A program made the translations under genes and the position numbers. The notes beneath the pieces were generated by a model. It did no database searches. It saw nothing but the letters and a program-made list of their open reading frames with translations, and was not told the DNA's origin. From assembly GCF_034006335.1 (NCBI RefSeq), contig NZ_JAWDIQ010000002.1: 64,000 nt of DNA; one strand, given 5' to 3'. Source of the DNA: Paracerasibacillus soli. Lineage in GTDB: Bacteria > Bacillota > Bacilli > Bacillales > Amphibacillaceae. The stretch's first letter is position 1. Every line of letters begins with the position of its first letter. Positions 17,089 through 26,667 of this stretch are shown here, in pieces.

Positions 17089-18045
17089 CTACTTTCTAAG
17101 ACGTGGATCAAGTGCATCTTGTAACCCATCACCTAATACGTTAAAAGCAAACATCGTAAATGAAATAAAAAATGCTGGGAAAAACAATGTCCACCAATTA
17201 CCAGATTGAATCGCACCTAATGCATCGTTCGCCATGACTCCCCAACTTGCATATGGAGCTTGGATCCCAAGTCCAATAAAACTTAAAAATGCTTCGGCAA
17301 ATATAGCAGACGGTACGGTTAAAGTCGCCTGCACAATAATTGGCCCCATCGTATTTGGTAGTAAGTTTTTTCGAATGATTCTCGATGCTTTCGTACCAAA
17401 AGATCGTGATGCAAGCACAAATTCATAGTTTTTTATTTGAAGTACTTGCCCACGTACAATTCGTGCCATCCCTACCCAACCAGTAATAGTTAAAGCGATA
17501 ATGATAGTCGATAAACTAGGCCCTAAAACAACGAGTAGTAATATAACGACGAGTAAATATGGTAATCCATATAAGATTTCGATAATACGCATCATCACAT
17601 TGTCAGCACGCCCACCCTTATATCCGGCAATTCCGCCATAAATGATACCGATTGTAAAATCAATCAAGGCAGCCATTAATCCGACAAAAAGTGAGATTCT
17701 TGCACCATACCATGTACGGGTAAAAACATCTCTTCCTAATGCATCGGTACCAAACCAATGTGTTTGCGATGGAGCTTGAAATTGATTTGGTAAATTTGTT
17801 TTATTTACTTCAAATGGCGATAAAATTGGTCCAACAATTGCCATCACAGACAGGAGAATCAGGAATACGAAACCAGACATTGCCAATTTATTTCCTTTTA
17901 ATCGTCGCCACGCATCTTTCCAATAAGATAGAGATGGGCGAGAAACAGCTTCTGCATCTCCTTTTGCTGTATCTTGCCATCTAAACCATTCATCTGGCAC
18001 TGCAGCAGGAGAATAGGTACGTTCGTCTTGTTTTCCAAGTTTCAT
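17089..18045 (-). CDS. dppC: Peptide ABC transporter permease DppC
   Basis: A 318-residue inner-membrane permease with a cytoplasmic N-terminal arm, a first membrane helix (MSGFVFLILLSVMAIVGPIL, near 55-74) and the BPD transport domain. The EAA loop is MARIVRGQVLQIKNYEFVLA near residues 197-216, which contacts the ATPases DppD and YkfD. THWFGTDALGRDVFTR is the typical DppC/OppC periplasmic motif. The start ATG lies next to the dppB stop, indicating operon coupling. Intact. Confidence 0.94.
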   Translation of the reverse strand: MKLGKQDERTYSPAAVPDEWFRWQDTAKGDAEAVSRPSLSYWKDAWRRLKGNKLAMSGFVFLILLSVMAIVGPILSPFEVNKTNLPNQFQAPSQTHWFGTDALGRDVFTRTWYGARISLFVGLMAALIDFTIGIIYGGIAGYKGGRADNVMMRIIEILYGLPYLLVVILLLVVLGPSLSTIIIALTITGWVGMARIVRGQVLQIKNYEFVLASRSFGTKASRIIRKNLLPNTMGPIIVQATLTVPSAIFAEAFLSFIGLGIQAPYASWGVMANDALGAIQSGNWWTLFFPAFFISFTMFAFNVLGDGLQDALDPRLRK

Positions 18046-18046
18046 T

Positions 18047-18987
18047 TTATTCCCCTTCTTCCTTATGTATTTTAATTCTTGGGTCTAAAATGCCATAGGC
18101 GATATCGACTAAAAATAACATGACGATAAGAAAGGCACTATAAAATACAGTTGTCCCCATAATAACGGGATAATCACGGTGATTAATACTTTCCACAAAG
18201 TATTTCCCCATACCAGGAATGGCAAAAATCTGTTCAATAACGAATGTTCCAGTTAAAATACCAGCTAATAATGTACCCATAATGGTTACTACTGGCATGA
18301 GCGCATTTCGTAGTGCATGTTTAAACACGATTTTCCACGGTGAAAGGCCCTTTGCACGTGCCATTTTAATATAATCTTGTGTCAATACCTCAATCATCGT
18401 GGAACGGGTTAAACGTGCGATAATGGCCATCGGTCCCGTTGCCAAGGCAACAACTGGTAACACCATATGTGCCGGACTCGACCATGTCGCAACTGGCAGG
18501 AAGTCCCAATCAACCGCTACTTTTTTAATAAGTAATGTCGCTAAAATAAAGTTTGGTATGGATATACCTAACACTGCATAACCCATTGCCATATAATCGA
18601 TAATTCCGTTATGTCGTAGTGCTGCGATAACGCCTAGCGTAATTCAGATAAAACCGCTACGATAATCGTCACCATTCCAAGTTCAAATGATATGGGAAAT
18701 CCTCTGCTTAGTAAGGAATTCACTGTTTGGTTCGGTTGACTAATTGATGGGCCAAAGTCAAATGTCACAATGGATTTTAAATAAATGAGATACTGAATGT
18801 GATACGGTTTATCTAAGTTATAATGGCGTTCTAAGTTCTTCTGAATGATTTCATTTGAGGTTGATTCACTATTGAACGGTGATCCTGGTATGGAAACCAT
18901 GAGCACAAATGTTAAGGTGACAATTATCCATAATGTAACAATCATAATGAGAAAGCGCTTTAGAATGTATTTTAGCAAGCTATTCAC
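18047..18987 (-). CDS. dppB: Peptide ABC transporter permease DppB (frameshifted)
   Basis: The partner permease, about 313 residues after repair. The N-terminal part has LLKYILKRFLIMIVTLWIIV and HIQYLIYLKSIVTFDFGPSI; the second part carries GYAVLGISIPNFILATLL, the EAA loop MIEVLTQDYIKMARAKGLSP and VIEQIFAIPGMGKYF. One G is missing near 18645: frame one ends VLSELR, whereas restoring it gives VLSGITLGVIAALRHNGI and joins the two halves. The gene opens the transporter part of the cluster, about 800 bases downstream of the hydrolase gene, with a repeat element between them. Confidence 0.87.
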
Positions 18988-19189
18988 TCCTATGCTGGGA
19001 CTTCAAGTATGTTCGTCCATTCATACTTAAAGATTTTTGTTCGTAAAATTCTGTTATTTAATCTTATGATGGTGTTTCATTAAAAATCGATACTGTTTTG
19101 CCCGTAGCTGTTTTTTTGATGATTGGTGTATTTACAAGATAGAACCAAACTGTCTCGTAACTATCTTTTTAGTAGAGGAGCATATAACT

Positions 19190-19568
19190 CGCTCCGAAAA
19201 TACACTTCGCTTTCCGCGGGAGTCTACGTATTCTGTCTACGCTAGTCTAGGTCATCTAATATAAATAATAGACAATCAATTCGTAATGAAAGATACCTAC
19301 ACCAGCGGAGGAAAACACGGAGACTCGAAAAAGATAAAACGTCTTTTCCTCGTACGATTTCATGCTGCCGAAGTGTTCCTTGTCCTACGGGTGGTCGGCT
19401 AAGATCGGTTACGTCCTGTAACCAATGCCGACACTAGAACGTCGTGTTCTTCGCTCAGCCTAGGTGAGACCCCACAGTGCGTCATAGGGCTGGAAGGCTA
19501 AGAAAGCGACGTCCTGTTGGCCCGAGGCTCATCAGCCGCCCGCGGAAGGCGCCGTGTTTTCCGGAGCG
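19190..19568. repeat. 379-bp intergenic element with terminal inverted repeats
   Basis: The ends CGCTCCGAAAATACACTTCG and (read inward from the right) CGCTCCGGAAAACACGGCGC continue into TTTCCGCGGG and CTTCCGCGGG, giving imperfect inverted repeats of about 30 bp. The interior is GC-rich compared with its surroundings and holds further hairpins such as TCGGTTACGTCCTGTAACC. CCAAACTGT and ACAGTTTGG lie as an outer inverted pair at about 19146 and 19598. No reading frame is credible. I recall similar GC-rich ends with GGCGGCTGATGAGCC in other Bacillaceae intergenic regions, so this is probably a dispersed MITE-like or structured RNA element. The other parts of 18988-19791 hold nothing I can support. 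Confidence 0.7.
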
Positions 19569-19791
19569 ATATTAGTGAGGCAAGTTTTCACTACTGAACA
19601 GTTTGGGTCAACTGTTGTGATATGGCACAAAATTGGCTGTGGCGTGTAGTTGGTATACCAAACATTAGCGCAGTATTTTCTGTAGCAATGTTTGTGCGCC
19701 TCATATAAAGTAAGTTCTCACTTCGTCACGTTTTGTATCAGTTGCATATGCAATACGAAAGGTATGTGATTTTCAAGGCTATGTTGCATAT

Positions 19792-20610
19792 CTAATTGCG
19801 GTTAGTATAAGCATCATAAATCATGCTTCCTATCTCGGCCATCACTCGTTTGCTTTTACGTTGATCAATATCTTTCGACAGCACTGTCAGCAGTATCGTA
19901 TGCGACTCCATGTATAAAATACCAACATCATGTAACACGTTCGTGATGCTTCCTGTCTTATGGGCAAATTCCCAGTGCGGTCTTTCTCCAATAATTGCGT
20001 CAGACTGTACAGGTAAGCGTGCAGGTAAACAATCGGTAATTTGCTGTTTTTTCATGATTGCTAGCATTCGTTCACAGGCATCATAAGATATGACTTTCCC
20101 ATTCACGATTAAATCAAGCATGTTCATCATGTCAGCAGCGGTAATTTCATTATTCCCTTCACGTTCAACTGGAATCGTCATTAACTTATTATAGAATGAG
20201 CTATCATTTAACCCCATTTCTTTCATCAATTGTTGGATTGCCGCTACGCCGACTACATCAATTAAAATATTTGTTGCTGTATTATCACTTTGAATCATCA
20301 TCAGTGTGATGTAATCGTAAATCGTAAGCGAAGTTCCAGGTGTCATATGTTGTAAAACACCACTTCCACCTACTTGATCTTCTTTCCTTAAAACAATTTG
20401 CTCGCATAGCTGTAATTGTCCTTTTTGCCATGCAGCAAACAGAGCAACCATAATCGGAACCTTTATGACACTCGCTGCCGGAAAGCGTATTTTACTATTC
20501 TTTTCCCAAGTTTCACCGGTTTGGATATGTTTTATCGTAATGCCCCAAACTCCTCCGACTTGTTCTGTCAGTTTATCTATTTTCTGAAATACGTTATGCA
20601 TCCTCTTCAA
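19792..20610 (-). CDS. Cytoplasmic class A beta-lactamase-fold serine hydrolase
   Basis: A 272-residue protein with the penicillin-recognising fold: SVIK (SxxK nucleophile) near residue 47, SDN in MMIQSDNTATNILID near 108, and the KTG box in FAHKTGSITNVLHDVG. VEREGNNEITAADM near 150 occupies the omega-loop position, with a glutamate and asparagine available. There is no signal peptide or lipobox, so the enzyme should stay in the cytoplasm. That argues against a role in beta-lactam resistance. Lying between dppA and dppB it probably acts on peptides or amides released from cell wall. This substrate is an inference from the neighbourhood. Confidence 0.82.
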   Translation of the reverse strand: MKRMHNVFQKIDKLTEQVGGVWGITIKHIQTGETWEKNSKIRFPAASVIKVPIMVALFAAWQKGQLQLCEQIVLRKEDQVGGSGVLQHMTPGTSLTIYDYITLMMIQSDNTATNILIDVVGVAAIQQLMKEMGLNDSSFYNKLMTIPVEREGNNEITAADMMNMLDLIVNGKVISYDACERMLAIMKKQQITDCLPARLPVQSDAIIGERPHWEFAHKTGSITNVLHDVGILYMESHTILLTVLSKDIDQRKSKRVMAEIGSMIYDAYTNRN

Positions 20611-20673
20611 CCTTTTCTAAAAAATGAAGTGTAAAACCGAATATGTGAATCTAACTATTTTTATTATGGTTTT

Positions 20674-21498
20674 CTAGGAAAACTTCGTATCCATGGCTAA
20701 TTCTGTCATGACGAGCATTGCTCGATACGCTTCAAGAATATCTTTTGCTTCAAAAGAAACAATCGTTGTACCTGGCTCAATCTTCGTTCCGGGCATTAAG
20801 TTTGCCCATTCTGCTTGCCCGTAATTGTTAAACTCAATGCGTAATGTTGGTGCTTTTGGTGGAATGATTGGCTTTACTTCATTTTTACTTTTTAATGCTT
20901 GCATTACTTTTGTTTGCAACAATGCTTCAGCCTTTTTTGGCGTTAAGCTTTTAACAGATGAACGCGATATTGTTTCTTTGACTATGGCTGTTGTGACATG
21001 AGGTACGAGATTTTCCGCCTCTTTTGCTGCTTGGTCATCACCGGAGACGAGTAATAGTGGAACACCATAATGTCCGGCAACATATGCATTAAAGCCCATC
21101 TCACCTAATGGCTCATCATTGATATAAAAATTTCTAACTGCATGAACCATAGAATGTGACATCACACCAAACTTCCCAGCCCTTGCATGATATCCGATAA
21201 ACATTGCACCATCATATGTATGATCAAGCCCTTGTACCATAGAAAGCGGTTTCACATCACCTGAAATTAAAAGAGCATCGGGATGAAGCTCATCAATAAG
21301 TAAGTTATTCATTTTTGAATGACTATCATTAATTAATATTTCGGTACATCCTTGTTGAAAAGCTGCTTCGACGACCGCATTTACTTCATTCGTCATGATT
21401 CGCCTTGCGCGGTCATAATTATGTTCTGAGGAATAGACAAAAGTGTAGTCAGGTAAACCAGTTATTCCTTCCATATCGACCGATAAGTATAGTTTCAT
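20674..21498 (-). CDS. dppA: D-aminopeptidase DppA (M55)
   Basis: A 274-residue zinc peptidase of family M55 that removes N-terminal D-amino acids, preferring D-Ala-containing peptides, and self-assembles into a decameric ring. The metal-binding residues are in SVDMEGITG at residues 6-14, NDSHSKMNN near 58, GYHARAGKFGVMSHS near 103 and LGEMGFNAY near 132. It starts at an ATG after AGGTGAT. As in B. subtilis it is the first gene of the dpp cluster. A CodY-like site lies just upstream. Intact. Confidence 0.95.
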   Translation of the reverse strand: MKLYLSVDMEGITGLPDYTFVYSSEHNYDRARRIMTNEVNAVVEAAFQQGCTEILINDSHSKMNNLLIDELHPDALLISGDVKPLSMVQGLDHTYDGAMFIGYHARAGKFGVMSHSMVHAVRNFYINDEPLGEMGFNAYVAGHYGVPLLLVSGDDQAAKEAENLVPHVTTAIVKETISRSSVKSLTPKKAEALLQTKVMQALKSKNEVKPIIPPKAPTLRIEFNNYGQAEWANLMPGTKIEPGTTIVSFEAKDILEAYRAMLVMTELAMDTKFS

Positions 21499-21527
21499 AT
21501 AAAATCACCTTTTGTATATTAATTACT

Positions 21528-21542
21528 AATTTTCTTTAAATT
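21528..21542. promoter_or_regulatory. Candidate CodY box upstream of dppA
   Basis: AATTTTCTTTAAATT matches the CodY consensus AATTTTCWGAAAATT at 13 of 15 positions and lies 30 bases upstream of the dppA start. B. subtilis dpp is repressed by CodY in rich medium, so a site here is expected. The AT-rich context raises the chance of a fortuitous match. Confidence 0.5.
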
Positions 21543-21837
21543 TTAGCACATATAGTCAGAAAAATAAAGACATTTTACAAAATTACATTTATAGCACTCG
21601 ACAATTCCTAGTTGGAAATGCAATGCACCGCCATCATTAATATCGGAAATATACGAATGATTGCTTCCGAGAGGTTATTTGCATAAATTGTAATATAACG
21701 AAATATACATCGTGTTACATGGGACTTTTCACCAAAATAATAGGTGGGTAGGTGAATAGCATTTTCGTGGGGTATTTTTTCCGTCATCATTTTATAGCAA
21801 AACGCTCCTTCCAAGCACATAGAAGTTCATTTATTGC

Positions 21838-21880
21838 AAAATAAAAAACAGATGGATTTGATTATCAGTCCATCTGTTTC
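21838..21880 (-). terminator. Terminator downstream of murAA
   Basis: On the minus strand ACAGATGGA and TCCATCTGT form a nine-pair stem followed by TTTTTTATTTT. It separates the murAA unit from the dpp cluster. The stretch 21543-21837 holds the presumed dpp promoter and no supported gene. Confidence 0.9.
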
Positions 21881-21913
21881 TCAATCGTTACAGTATATGA
21901 TTATGAGCTTAAG

Positions 21914-23239
21914 TTAATTTTGCGATGAATGTTTTGTACGATAAGGTCCTTTTTTAACAGTAGTTTCTTCCGGTACAACAGAATCATCTACACGGACAAT
22001 ATCTGCTCCAAGAGAAGCTAGCTTTTCGGCAAAGTTTACATAGCCACGATCAAGATGTTTTAATTCAGTAACACGTGTATAATTTTCCGCACGTAAACCA
22101 GCCAAGATTAAGGCAGCGGCTGCTCTTAAATCTGTTGCAGCTACTTCTGCACCTTGAAGATCAGAAGGGCCTTCAATGATTACACTACGGCCTTCTATTT
22201 TCATTTTGGCATTCATTCTGCGAAACTCTTCCACATGCATGAATCTGTTTTCGAAGACTGTTTCTGTAATTACACTCGTACCTTCTGCACAAAGCATAAG
22301 TGCCATCATCTGTGATTGCATATCCGTTGGGAATCCTGGATGAGGCAAAGTTTTAATATCTGTTGCCTTTAATTTCTTTGGTCCAATTACACGAAGACCA
22401 TCTTTTTCTTCCGTAATTTGAACATCCATTTCTTCAAGTTTCGAAATAACAGGACGAAGATGTTCACTAACTGCATTTTCAATTAATACATTTCCACCCG
22501 AAATTGCCGCTGCGACCATAAATGTACCTGCTTCTACTCGGTCAGGGATTACGGTATATTCCACACCATATAGTTTTTCTACACCATCAATTTTAATTGT
22601 TTCTGTACCTGCTCCGACGATTTTAGCTCCCATTTTGTTTAAGTAGTTAGCTAAGTCCACAATTTCAGGCTCTTTGGCACAGTTTTCAATAATGGTTCTA
22701 CCTTCTGCCAATGCAGCAGCCATCATAATATTTTCGGTTGCACCAACACTAGGCATATCTAAATAAACCTTTGCCCCTTTTAGACGTCCCTTTACGCTTG
22801 CTTCAACAAAGCCATTTCCAACATGCACTTCAGCACCCATTGCTTCAAATCCCTTAAGATGTAAATCAATTGGGCGTGTACCAATTGCACATCCACCTGG
22901 CATCGCTACTTTTGCATGACCAAAACGTGCTAATAACGGGCCAAGTACAAGTACGGAAGCGCGCATTTTTCGCACATACTCAAAAGGTGCTTCTGTCGTT
23001 AATTGCCTTGAAGCATCAATGGTAACTGTATTATTTATGAAATTTACATCTACATTCATATTGCGTAATACTTCGTTAATTGTATAAACATCTGCTAAAA
23101 CAGGAACGCCACGGATTACACTTGTTCCCTCGCTAGCGATAATACTTGCAGCTAAGACAGGGAGAACTGCATTTTTTGCACCTTCCACTTTTACGGTGCC
23201 ATGAAGCTGTTGTCCACCTCTTACGATGATCTTTTCCAT
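21914..23239 (-). CDS. murAA: UDP-N-acetylglucosamine 1-carboxyvinyltransferase MurAA
   Basis: This enzyme transfers enolpyruvate from PEP to UDP-GlcNAc, the first committed step of peptidoglycan synthesis. At 441 residues it is full length. The catalytic cysteine, target of fosfomycin, is in MPGGCAIGTRPIDLHLKGF near residue 117. EGAKNAVLPVLAASIIA at the N-terminus and DLRAAAALILAGL near the C-terminus are family landmarks. ATG follows AAGGAGACTTGAAAT. It lies downstream of ywmB; a second paralogue (murAB) is at 57924-59213. Low-GC Gram-positives commonly have both. Confidence 0.96.
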   Translation of the reverse strand: MEKIIVRGGQQLHGTVKVEGAKNAVLPVLAASIIASEGTSVIRGVPVLADVYTINEVLRNMNVDVNFINNTVTIDASRQLTTEAPFEYVRKMRASVLVLGPLLARFGHAKVAMPGGCAIGTRPIDLHLKGFEAMGAEVHVGNGFVEASVKGRLKGAKVYLDMPSVGATENIMMAAALAEGRTIIENCAKEPEIVDLANYLNKMGAKIVGAGTETIKIDGVEKLYGVEYTVIPDRVEAGTFMVAAAISGGNVLIENAVSEHLRPVISKLEEMDVQITEEKDGLRVIGPKKLKATDIKTLPHPGFPTDMQSQMMALMLCAEGTSVITETVFENRFMHVEEFRRMNAKMKIEGRSVIIEGPSDLQGAEVAATDLRAAAALILAGLRAENYTRVTELKHLDRGYVNFAEKLASLGADIVRVDDSVVPEETTVKKGPYRTKHSSQN

Positions 23240-23273
23240 ATTTCAAGTCTCCTTCAGAACCAGTTTCACTATA

Positions 23274-23987
23274 TTAGTATTCATTTATTAGGATAGGTGT
23301 TCCAATCACAAAATTTACTTCACCTGAGTCGTTTTCTTTTGCAACAATTTGTACATTTACTTTTTCATTTGATGTCATTATTAATTGTCCCCATAAAGGC
23401 GTATACCCATAGATGTTTTTTTTAACCAATCCATCTTTTATGGAGTCTGTTTGTGTTTTCATTTGAACAATATCCAGTTTTTCTATTAACTTTTCAAAAA
23501 AATAATCATTACCAATTATAGCATTATCTTGTGTCGTCAGACAAGCAAATCTTCGCGAAGACTTCGTGAAATATGTAGTATACATGTCCTGCGCTTGTTG
23601 TACGTACACTTCTTCAATCTTTTTATGCCAATTAGTACCTTTTATTACCCCAATTAACTCAGCTTTATACGCTTTATTTTTAGGATAGATAAGATGTAAT
23701 CCAATTTCCATTTTACCATTTTCAAGTTCATAAGCAACGGAATATTGTGTCCGCTGTTCATCTGTCTCACTCGTAACATGAAATTCATCATGCAATTGTT
23801 CTAATAACGCATCTGCTTTTTGTTGTGAAAACTGTTCTTTCATCGTAACCTGCCATTCTGCAATTCCTAAATCTATATCTTCCACGAAGGATGCTATATC
23901 CATTAGTTCATCATTGTAGCTATAATGTGCATATACTTGTTTCCCCATAAATGCCAATATCACAATCATTAACAATAGCCGTTTCAC
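23274..23987 (-). CDS. ywmB: YwmB family secreted protein
   Basis: A 237-residue protein with an N-terminal signal peptide (MKRLLLMIVILAFMGKQVYA) and no cysteine at the cleavage site, so probably exported. Its place between ywzB and murAA, and its length, match B. subtilis YwmB (DUF1779, a TATA-box-binding-protein-like fold). No catalytic motif is visible. The function of the family is not known to me. Reading frame intact. Confidence 0.85.
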   Translation of the reverse strand: MKRLLLMIVILAFMGKQVYAHYSYNDELMDIASFVEDIDLGIAEWQVTMKEQFSQQKADALLEQLHDEFHVTSETDEQRTQYSVAYELENGKMEIGLHLIYPKNKAYKAELIGVIKGTNWHKKIEEVYVQQAQDMYTTYFTKSSRRFACLTTQDNAIIGNDYFFEKLIEKLDIVQMKTQTDSIKDGLVKKNIYGYTPLWGQLIMTSNEKVNVQIVAKENDSGEVNFVIGTPILINEY

Positions 23988-24069
23988 ATTTATTCCCCCT
24001 TATTGTCTCATCAACAGTATGAGCAAGAGGGAATCATTTCATACTTCGTTTTTAATAGATTAGTAGAAA

Positions 24070-24299
24070 TTAAAATAAATATAATAGATCCCGTGACCAT
24101 TGTAAAAACTCCAAAAAGAATCGACTTACTCCTGCTCCTATCACGATGGCAATGAAAAGGAAAAATATTCGTGCTTCCACCACTTTCCCTTTACGAATGA
24201 TTGGTTCAAAATTTATCATCTGCATTGCCTGCCATGTTACATATATAAAAATTAAATGGAAAGCATACTAATAATTGCTTGTTGTCCAATCGTAAACAT
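24070..24299 (-). CDS. ywzB: DUF1146 membrane protein YwzB (frameshifted)
   Basis: A small membrane protein gene that is hidden by a frameshift. It starts with GGAGGTGAAGGAATG and MFTIGQQAIISML. Frame one stops after about 15 codons. Restoring one missing base near 24257 gives IFIYVTWQAMQMINFEP, then RKGKVVEARIFFLFIAIVIG and FLEFLQWSRDLLYLF, ending at a TAA, for about 76 residues. Two membrane helices, the FTIGQQA start and the position between atpC and ywmB match B. subtilis YwzB. Function unknown. From 24300 to the atpC terminator I see only an AT-rich promoter region. Confidence 0.82.
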
Positions 24300-24680
24300 T
24301 CCTTCACCTCCAACCCATTATTTTATAGCTTTTATTTCCTGACTAATCATTTTAAGTGTGCAATTGTATTTCGGTATTCATTCGCTACCCTAAATATATG
24401 TTGCCGCTATGATTTGCATTAAATCAATATGGTTCTTTCATACTAATTTAATCATTTTTTCAAACCTGTATGATTTCGACATTTTTATATCATAATTTGT
24501 ATTTCCCGGGTAATATCGACTTTATTTCACAATTGAAGGGGAATTATTTTAAAATTTATAAAATAATGTGGAAAAGTGCCATTATCTATACTAGGCATAT
24601 ACTTATTATTCCACAAATGTATAAAACTTAAGCATATCCGCGCTTTTTCTACAAATTTTAGTGATTTACCGGAAATAACC

Positions 24681-24715
24681 CAAAACAAAAACTCCCACAT
24701 CTTATGATATGAGAG
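24681..24715 (-). terminator. Terminator of the ATP synthase operon
   Basis: CTCTCATATC and GATGTGGGAG form a ten-pair stem with two G-U pairs and a four-base loop, followed by TTTTTGTTTTG on the minus strand, directly after atpC. Confidence 0.92.
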
Positions 24716-24738
24716 CTTTGTTTAAATGGGATCTTCCC

Positions 24739-25137
24739 TTAAAATTTAGATACATTTAATCTGTTCATTGCTCGTTTGAGTGCTAATTCTGCCCGTTGGA
24801 AGTCAATATGATCTTGATGTGACTGTAGACGCTGTTCCGCACGTTCTTTTGCATGTTCCGCACGTGTAACATCAATGTCCGAAGGCTTTTCAGCGGACTG
24901 GGCAAGAATGGTTACCTTATCTGGTCGCACTTCTAAAAAACCACCATTAACTGCAAGATGGTCCGTATCGTTGCCACGTTTTAGACGGACATCGCCGATA
25001 TCAAGTGGTGCGACAAGTGGAATATGTTCTGGTAAAATCCCTAACTCACCATTTTCAGCCCGACAAACTACCATATCATACGTATCTTCCATTACTGGAC
25101 CATCAGGAGTAACAACACTCACAGTTAGTGTTTTCAA
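24739..25137 (-). CDS. atpC: ATP synthase epsilon subunit
   Basis: A 132-residue subunit of the F1 central stalk that couples rotation and inhibits ATP hydrolysis through its C-terminal helices. The N-terminal beta-barrel shows VVTPDGPVMEDTYDMVVCR and ENGELGILPEHIPLVAPLDI; HLAVNGGFLEVRPDKVTILA follows, and the C-terminal helical hairpin carries AKERAEQRLQSH. The start is TTG at 25137, seven bases after GAGGAGGGG. Last gene of the operon. Confidence 0.96.
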   Translation of the reverse strand: MKTLTVSVVTPDGPVMEDTYDMVVCRAENGELGILPEHIPLVAPLDIGDVRLKRGNDTDHLAVNGGFLEVRPDKVTILAQSAEKPSDIDVTRAEHAKERAEQRLQSHQDHIDFQRAELALKRAMNRLNVSKF

Positions 25138-25211
25138 TGTAACCCCTCCTCAGACAAACAGGAAGACGGCTTGTTTATCGCTCCATTAAACTTCCTTCTG
25201 CCTTCGTAAAT

Positions 25212-26621
25212 TTATTCCATACCTTTTGCTTTTTCAACAACTTCTTCAATACGACCTACTAAGCGGAATGCATCCTCTGGTAAATCGTCATATTTACCTG
25301 CTAAGATTTCCTTAAATCCTTTTACTGTTTCTTGTACAGGTACATAAGATCCAGGTTGACCAGTAAATTGTTCGGCAACGTGGAAGTTTTGTGATAAGAA
25401 GAATTGGATACGGCGCGCACGAGCAACCGTCATTTTATCTTCATCAGAAAGTTCATCCATACCTAAAATTGCAATAATATCTTGTAACTCACGGTAACGT
25501 TGTAATGTACGTTGCACTTCGCGTGCTACTTCATAGTGTTCATCCCCAACAATTTCTGGGTCTAACGCACGTGATGTTGACGCAAGTGGGTCTACCGCAG
25601 GATAAATCCCTTGCTCAGATAATTTACGATCTAAGTTTGTCGTAGCATCTAAGTGAGCAAATGTTGTTGCTGGTGCTGGGTCTGTATAGTCATCCGCCGG
25701 AACATAAATTGCTTGGATAGATGTAACAGAACCTTTATTTGTAGATGTAATACGTTCTTGTAATTGACCCATTTCCGTTGCAAGTGTAGGCTGGTAACCA
25801 ACCGCAGATGGCATACGACCAAGTAAAGCCGAAACCTCTGAACCTGCTTGTGTAAAGCGGAAAATATTATCGATGAATAATAGTACGTCTGCACCTTTTT
25901 CATCACGGAAATATTCAGCCATTGTCAAACCAGTTAGAGCTACACGCATACGCGCACCAGGTGGTTCGTTCATTTGACCGAATACCATTGCTGTTTTTTC
26001 AATAACGCCAGAATCTTTCATTTCAAAGTAAAGGTCATTACCTTCACGTGTACGCTCTCCAACACCGGCAAATACAGAGATACCACCGTGTTCTTGGGCG
26101 ATGTTGTTAATAAGCTCCTGGATTAAAACTGTTTTACCTACACCGGCTCCACCAAATAGTCCGATTTTACCACCTTTAATATAAGGTGCAAGTAGGTCAA
26201 CTACTTTAATTCCAGTTTCTAAAATTTCTGTTTCTGTTGATAAATCCTCAAATTTCGGTGATTCACGATGAATAGGATCTTTTCTTGTATTTGCAGCAAG
26301 AGGCTCATCTAAATCAATATTTTCACCTAGTACGTTAAATACACGTCCTAACGTTACATCACCTACAGGAACTGAAATTGGTCCACCTAAGTCCGTTACA
26401 GCCATGCCGCGCTGTACACCATCAGTCGATGCCATTGCAATTGTTCTTACTGCATGGTCACCAAGATGAAGGGCAACTTCCAATGTTAATTCGTTTGGTG
26501 TGCCGTCTTCATTGGTACCCAATTGGACAGTTAATGCATTATAAATTTCAGGGAGTGTGTCATCAGCAAATTTTACGTCGACAACAGGTCCCATAACTTG
26601 TGTAACTTGTCCTTTACTCAT
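25212..26621 (-). CDS. atpD: ATP synthase beta subunit
   Basis: The 469-residue catalytic subunit of F1. Walker A is GGAGVGKTVLIQELI near residue 153, the catalytic glutamate and arginine are in VGERTREGNDLYFE, Walker B is ADVLLFIDNIFRFTQAGSE, and the DELSE-loop equivalent is GMDELSDEDK. The ATG at 26621 follows GGAGGGAAATTG; a TTG directly before it is in frame but less likely. Intact. Confidence 0.98.
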   Translation of the reverse strand: MSKGQVTQVMGPVVDVKFADDTLPEIYNALTVQLGTNEDGTPNELTLEVALHLGDHAVRTIAMASTDGVQRGMAVTDLGGPISVPVGDVTLGRVFNVLGENIDLDEPLAANTRKDPIHRESPKFEDLSTETEILETGIKVVDLLAPYIKGGKIGLFGGAGVGKTVLIQELINNIAQEHGGISVFAGVGERTREGNDLYFEMKDSGVIEKTAMVFGQMNEPPGARMRVALTGLTMAEYFRDEKGADVLLFIDNIFRFTQAGSEVSALLGRMPSAVGYQPTLATEMGQLQERITSTNKGSVTSIQAIYVPADDYTDPAPATTFAHLDATTNLDRKLSEQGIYPAVDPLASTSRALDPEIVGDEHYEVAREVQRTLQRYRELQDIIAILGMDELSDEDKMTVARARRIQFFLSQNFHVAEQFTGQPGSYVPVQETVKGFKEILAGKYDDLPEDAFRLVGRIEEVVEKAKGME

Positions 26622-26667
26622 CAATTTCCCTCCTAACTACAATAAATCCAATGAAACTTTTTTAGTT

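Noticed and set aside
21608..21820. 70-residue minus-strand frame upstream of dppA
   Set aside because: No ribosome binding site or family resemblance, and it overlaps the presumed dpp promoter region.
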